Made by a program: the position numbers and the translations under genes. The notes below the pieces were generated by a model. It made no database searches, was not told where the DNA came from, and worked only from the letters and a program-made list of their open reading frames with translations. A stretch of DNA of 14,442 nucleotides, taken from NCBI GenBank assembly GCA_003552785.1, contig PUOQ01000023.1:1-14442 (forward strand), read 5' to 3'. The stretch comes from Dehalococcoidia bacterium (GTDB taxonomy: Bacteria > Chloroflexota > Dehalococcoidia > Dehalococcoidales > CSSed11-197). Shown one piece after another: positions 11,950-14,442 of this stretch; the stretch's first letter is position 1; each line of letters starts with the position of its first letter.

Positions 11950-14442
11950 GTTTAAACTCATCAGGCGCCTTTTTCTGGCAGGCATGGCTTTACTGCTTCT
12001 GTTTTGCATGATGGCTGCCCCGGTTATGGCAGACAGCGGTTACAGGTTACGTTACGGTGAATTCACCGACAGCAAAGATCACAGGATTGGGCATTTAATT
12101 GCGCTTTTGTTACAGGATATGGATGTGAGTGCTGATACAGGCGAGGAACTTGTATATGAGAATCAGACTTCTGGCAGCTTTGTAAGCGAACACAGTGAAC
12201 ATACCAGTTATAACTATGACGGAAACATTAGCTTAAATGCCAAACTGGTAGATATAAATGAATTCAGGGAAGACCCCCGCTCTGAGCCAGACATAATCCT
12301 GACCGGCGAAATGGAGTTTCAAATCAATGTAGAGGTGCTTCACGAGCGGCGAAGCGTTTTTGAGATTGGCGAACGGACAGACTACCACAGCTACAGCTAT
12401 TCAGGGCCTTTCCGGGTGAACGAGCACGGAAGCATGGGTATCGGCTATGACGGGGTTGACTTTACCTATGCTGATGAGCCAGTGAGGGTGGACCATAATC
12501 AAGTCACTGAAACAGTATATTACCTGCCGGACAATGTCAGGGTTTATTTTGACCAGGAAGACTTTGATTATTCAACCAGCTTTGAGTTGATACCTCTATA
12601 CGAAATGATCAAAGAACTTGATGAAACCTTTTCTCTTAACAGCCCGGTCTCGTTTTCCTACAACAAAAGTGTTACCAATGAAGGGCAGTTTAGTGACGAA
12701 TTTATCAGCGCCGAGGGTACGCTTACTTTTGACGGTGTTCATCAGCTGGAAGGAGAAGAGCATAACGCCATACCCTGGACCCGGGGGACGGTGAAATATA
12801 CCGGTGAAGCACACTACGAAACCCGTCCTTACAGTGGCGACCCCGAAGAAAGACGAAGAACAACAGAGATTGAAGCGGAAGGCTCAAGCATCATGCTGTA
12901 TTTAACACAACCAAGAGCGCCTTTTCGCATTGATGCCGAGGGTCAATTTAATCTAACCCGCAAAGTCAGCACCTACGGGCCTGACGGGCTTATCACCTCC
13001 AGTGATGATAGTTATATTGGTTCAAGGTCTTTTGAATTAACCTATGATGTGCTCAGCGAAATTGAAAATTACACCACAACCGATGAACAGGAAATGCAGG
13101 AGAATCTTTCCAGGGGATGGGGGTTGCCTTCTTTTGTACTCGATTTTTCTCAGGAAGGGGTTGTTATAGTTGATACCGATGCTGATGCTGCTGCAGGCGA
13201 AACCGATGTTTCTGTTCCGGCAGCTATTGTAATAGGAATGGCCGGGCTGGCGGCGGCTGCAGCAGGTGCAGCCGGTGCTTCCGGCAGCAGGCCCGGGCGG
13301 GATGATGGGGACGACACGGGCAGTAGCTACAAAATGGTACTTAACAAAGATTTTGGTGATAAGCTGAAATACAATGACGATCCGGTTTATGTTTATGCAC
13401 GCATGGCAGAGGTTTCTTCTTCTGGTGAGGAAATACCGCGCCCGGATCTTACTGCTGCAATAGAAATATTTTCTGATAGCCGCTTTTTGGAGGTTGGTTC
13501 TTCCAACATGGTGGGTGATTATATGAATGCCCTGGTGAGGGCAGTTGGTGATGATAGTGCCAATTTGCCGGATACAGGAGTGGTCAGTTTCCGTTTCACA
13601 GGGGAGGGGGGTGTATTCCAGAATAATGTCACCTTTAATTTGGTGGGAGATTGTTACATACGCCTGCCTGACTCCTCATTGTCTGTGCTGGCCGCTTCGG
13701 GCAAAGAGTTTACCATGCCCTATGAACTGATGGACTTTATGAATGAGGATGGGGTTGAAGTAGAAGTTAAATGCATGCAGTCTGATCCGCCGTTTGAGCT
13801 TTCAACCGGTGAAAATGATGAAGGTCAACGGTTGATAACTGTAATCGACAAAGCTGAAAAGAAGCCTCTGGAAAGGTTTTATGATCCGTTCAATTGTGAA
13901 ATAACAGCAAGGAATGATAAGGAACATGCCCGCACCGTGTTCCGTGTGGTGATGTGCCATGAAGGTTTGCTGCCCAATTTCCTTGGCCGCGAAAAAGAAA
14001 TTAATGCATATCCTGAAGAAGACGGCAACATTCGTGAAACATTGGTAGTTTATCAGGTTGGACTGTGGAACGATGACAAACAGGATTTAGAAAGGCTCAA
14101 ACCCGAAAACCTGGAAGTAACCTGCCGGGATGAAGAAGGCATTTTTGAAGCACTCGGGGTTAAGGCAGAAATCAACGATGACTACCACCGGGACGATGCT
14201 GTTCAATATAAGCTGCAAGCTGAAAGAGCCCTGCCGGCAACTGAGAAGTTCAAGGGCATGCTTGAAGCTAGATGTGTTGTGGAAGAAAACAGTTTTGAGC
14301 ACCAAACAGAAATAGTTCTCCTGCCCGATGTTCTACAGTATTCTGCCAATTTTAAAGAGGAATACAAGAACTGCCTGCATGTTATTAAAACCTACATGCC
14401 GGAGCGTTTTAGAGAGCGCAAGCTGGAAGAACTCGAAGCCAG
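11939..14442 (+). CDS. Large exported protein of unknown function (runs off right edge)
   Basis: At least 834 residues are open to the window end, with no family I can name. Two starts compete. ATG 11933 lies only 2 bases after the strong AGAAGGAGG, whereas GTG 11939 has an ideal 8-base spacing, so I prefer GTG. The product begins MKGRFKLIRRLFLAGMALLL, a Sec signal peptide with probable cleavage after PVMA (residue 31). Residues 32-425 are acidic and aromatic-rich with a beta-type character. Residues 426-448 form an Ala/Gly-rich hydrophobic segment (AIVIGMAGLAAAAAGAAGAS) followed by GSRPGRDDGDD. The remaining region begins YKMVLNKDFGDKLKYNDDPV and includes GVVSFRFTGEGGVFQNNVTF, suggestive of repeated beta-sandwich modules. 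The last visible part has CLHVIKTYMPERFRERK. It overlaps the preceding gene by 11 bases and is presumably its partner. Confidence 0.85.
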   Translation, partial: MKGRFKLIRRLFLAGMALLLLFCMMAAPVMADSGYRLRYGEFTDSKDHRIGHLIALLLQDMDVSADTGEELVYENQTSGSFVSEHSEHTSYNYDGNISLNAKLVDINEFREDPRSEPDIILTGEMEFQINVEVLHERRSVFEIGERTDYHSYSYSGPFRVNEHGSMGIGYDGVDFTYADEPVRVDHNQVTETVYYLPDNVRVYFDQEDFDYSTSFELIPLYEMIKELDETFSLNSPVSFSYNKSVTNEGQFSDEFISAEGTLTFDGVHQLEGEEHNAIPWTRGTVKYTGEAHYETRPYSGDPEERRRTTEIEAEGSSIMLYLTQPRAPFRIDAEGQFNLTRKVSTYGPDGLITSSDDSYIGSRSFELTYDVLSEIENYTTTDEQEMQENLSRGWGLPSFVLDFSQEGVVIVDTDADAAAGETDVSVPAAIVIGMAGLAAAAAGAAGASGSRPGRDDGDDTGSSYKMVLNKDFGDKLKYNDDPVYVYARMAEVSSSGEEIPRPDLTAAIEIFSDSRFLEVGSSNMVGDYMNALVRAVGDDSANLPDTGVVSFRFTGEGGVFQNNVTFNLVGDCYIRLPDSSLSVLAASGKEFTMPYELMDFMNEDGVEVEVKCMQSDPPFELSTGENDEGQRLITVIDKAEKKPLERFYDPFNCEITARNDKEHARTVFRVVMCHEGLLPNFLGREKEINAYPEEDGNIRETLVVYQVGLWNDDKQDLERLKPENLEVTCRDEEGIFEALGVKAEINDDYHRDDAVQYKLQAERALPATEKFKGMLEARCVVEENSFEHQTEIVLLPDVLQYSANFKEEYKNCLHVIKTYMPERFRERKLEELEA

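Noticed and set aside
1..14442. CRISPR array, insertion sequence, rRNA or prophage
   Set aside because: I saw no regularly spaced repeats, transposase or integrase motifs, rRNA sequence or phage structural genes on either strand.

Overview
The window (about 48-50% G+C by eye) is bacterial chromosome. My best guess is an uncultured member of the Chloroflexota, class Dehalococcoidia. That rests on gene content and layout: gyrA behind a TPR gene, a Cys-rich mini-protein plus NifU pair, and gatB-secG. I ran no database search, so the taxonomy is inference.

Layout. Positions 1-2461 (minus strand) hold the N-terminal two thirds of gyrA, running off the left edge, tightly coupled to an upstream TPR-protein gene. 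Positions 2596-3051 (plus) carry a promoter, a 43-residue four-cysteine protein and a stand-alone NifU-type Fe-S scaffold protein with matching ribosome-binding sites. They end in a bidirectional terminator that holds the stop codon of convergent lysC (3110-4333, minus). Positions 4518-4863 (plus) contain no conventional gene but have a near-consensus promoter, several strong helices and an intrinsic terminator. This looks like a free-standing structured RNA of about 300 nt that I cannot assign to a family. Positions 4871-6556 (minus) are a gatB-secG operon.

Positions 6638-9223 (plus) form a tungstate-import operon, tupABC. It is preceded by a sequence I recognise as a molybdenum/tungsten-cofactor (Moco/Tuco) riboswitch with its own terminator, so cofactor level probably controls tungstate import. 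Next come tRNA-Ala(CGC) and a class-3-type aldehyde dehydrogenase gene (minus) that is intact except for one in-frame TAG.

Divergent from it, positions 10890-14442 (plus) carry two overlapping genes: a polytopic membrane protein with a long disordered N-terminus, and a very large exported protein that runs off the right edge. I know no function for them. They resemble, from memory, paired hypothetical proteins in Clostridia.

The candidates for something undescribed are the 4552-4863 RNA and the two-gene envelope module at the right end.
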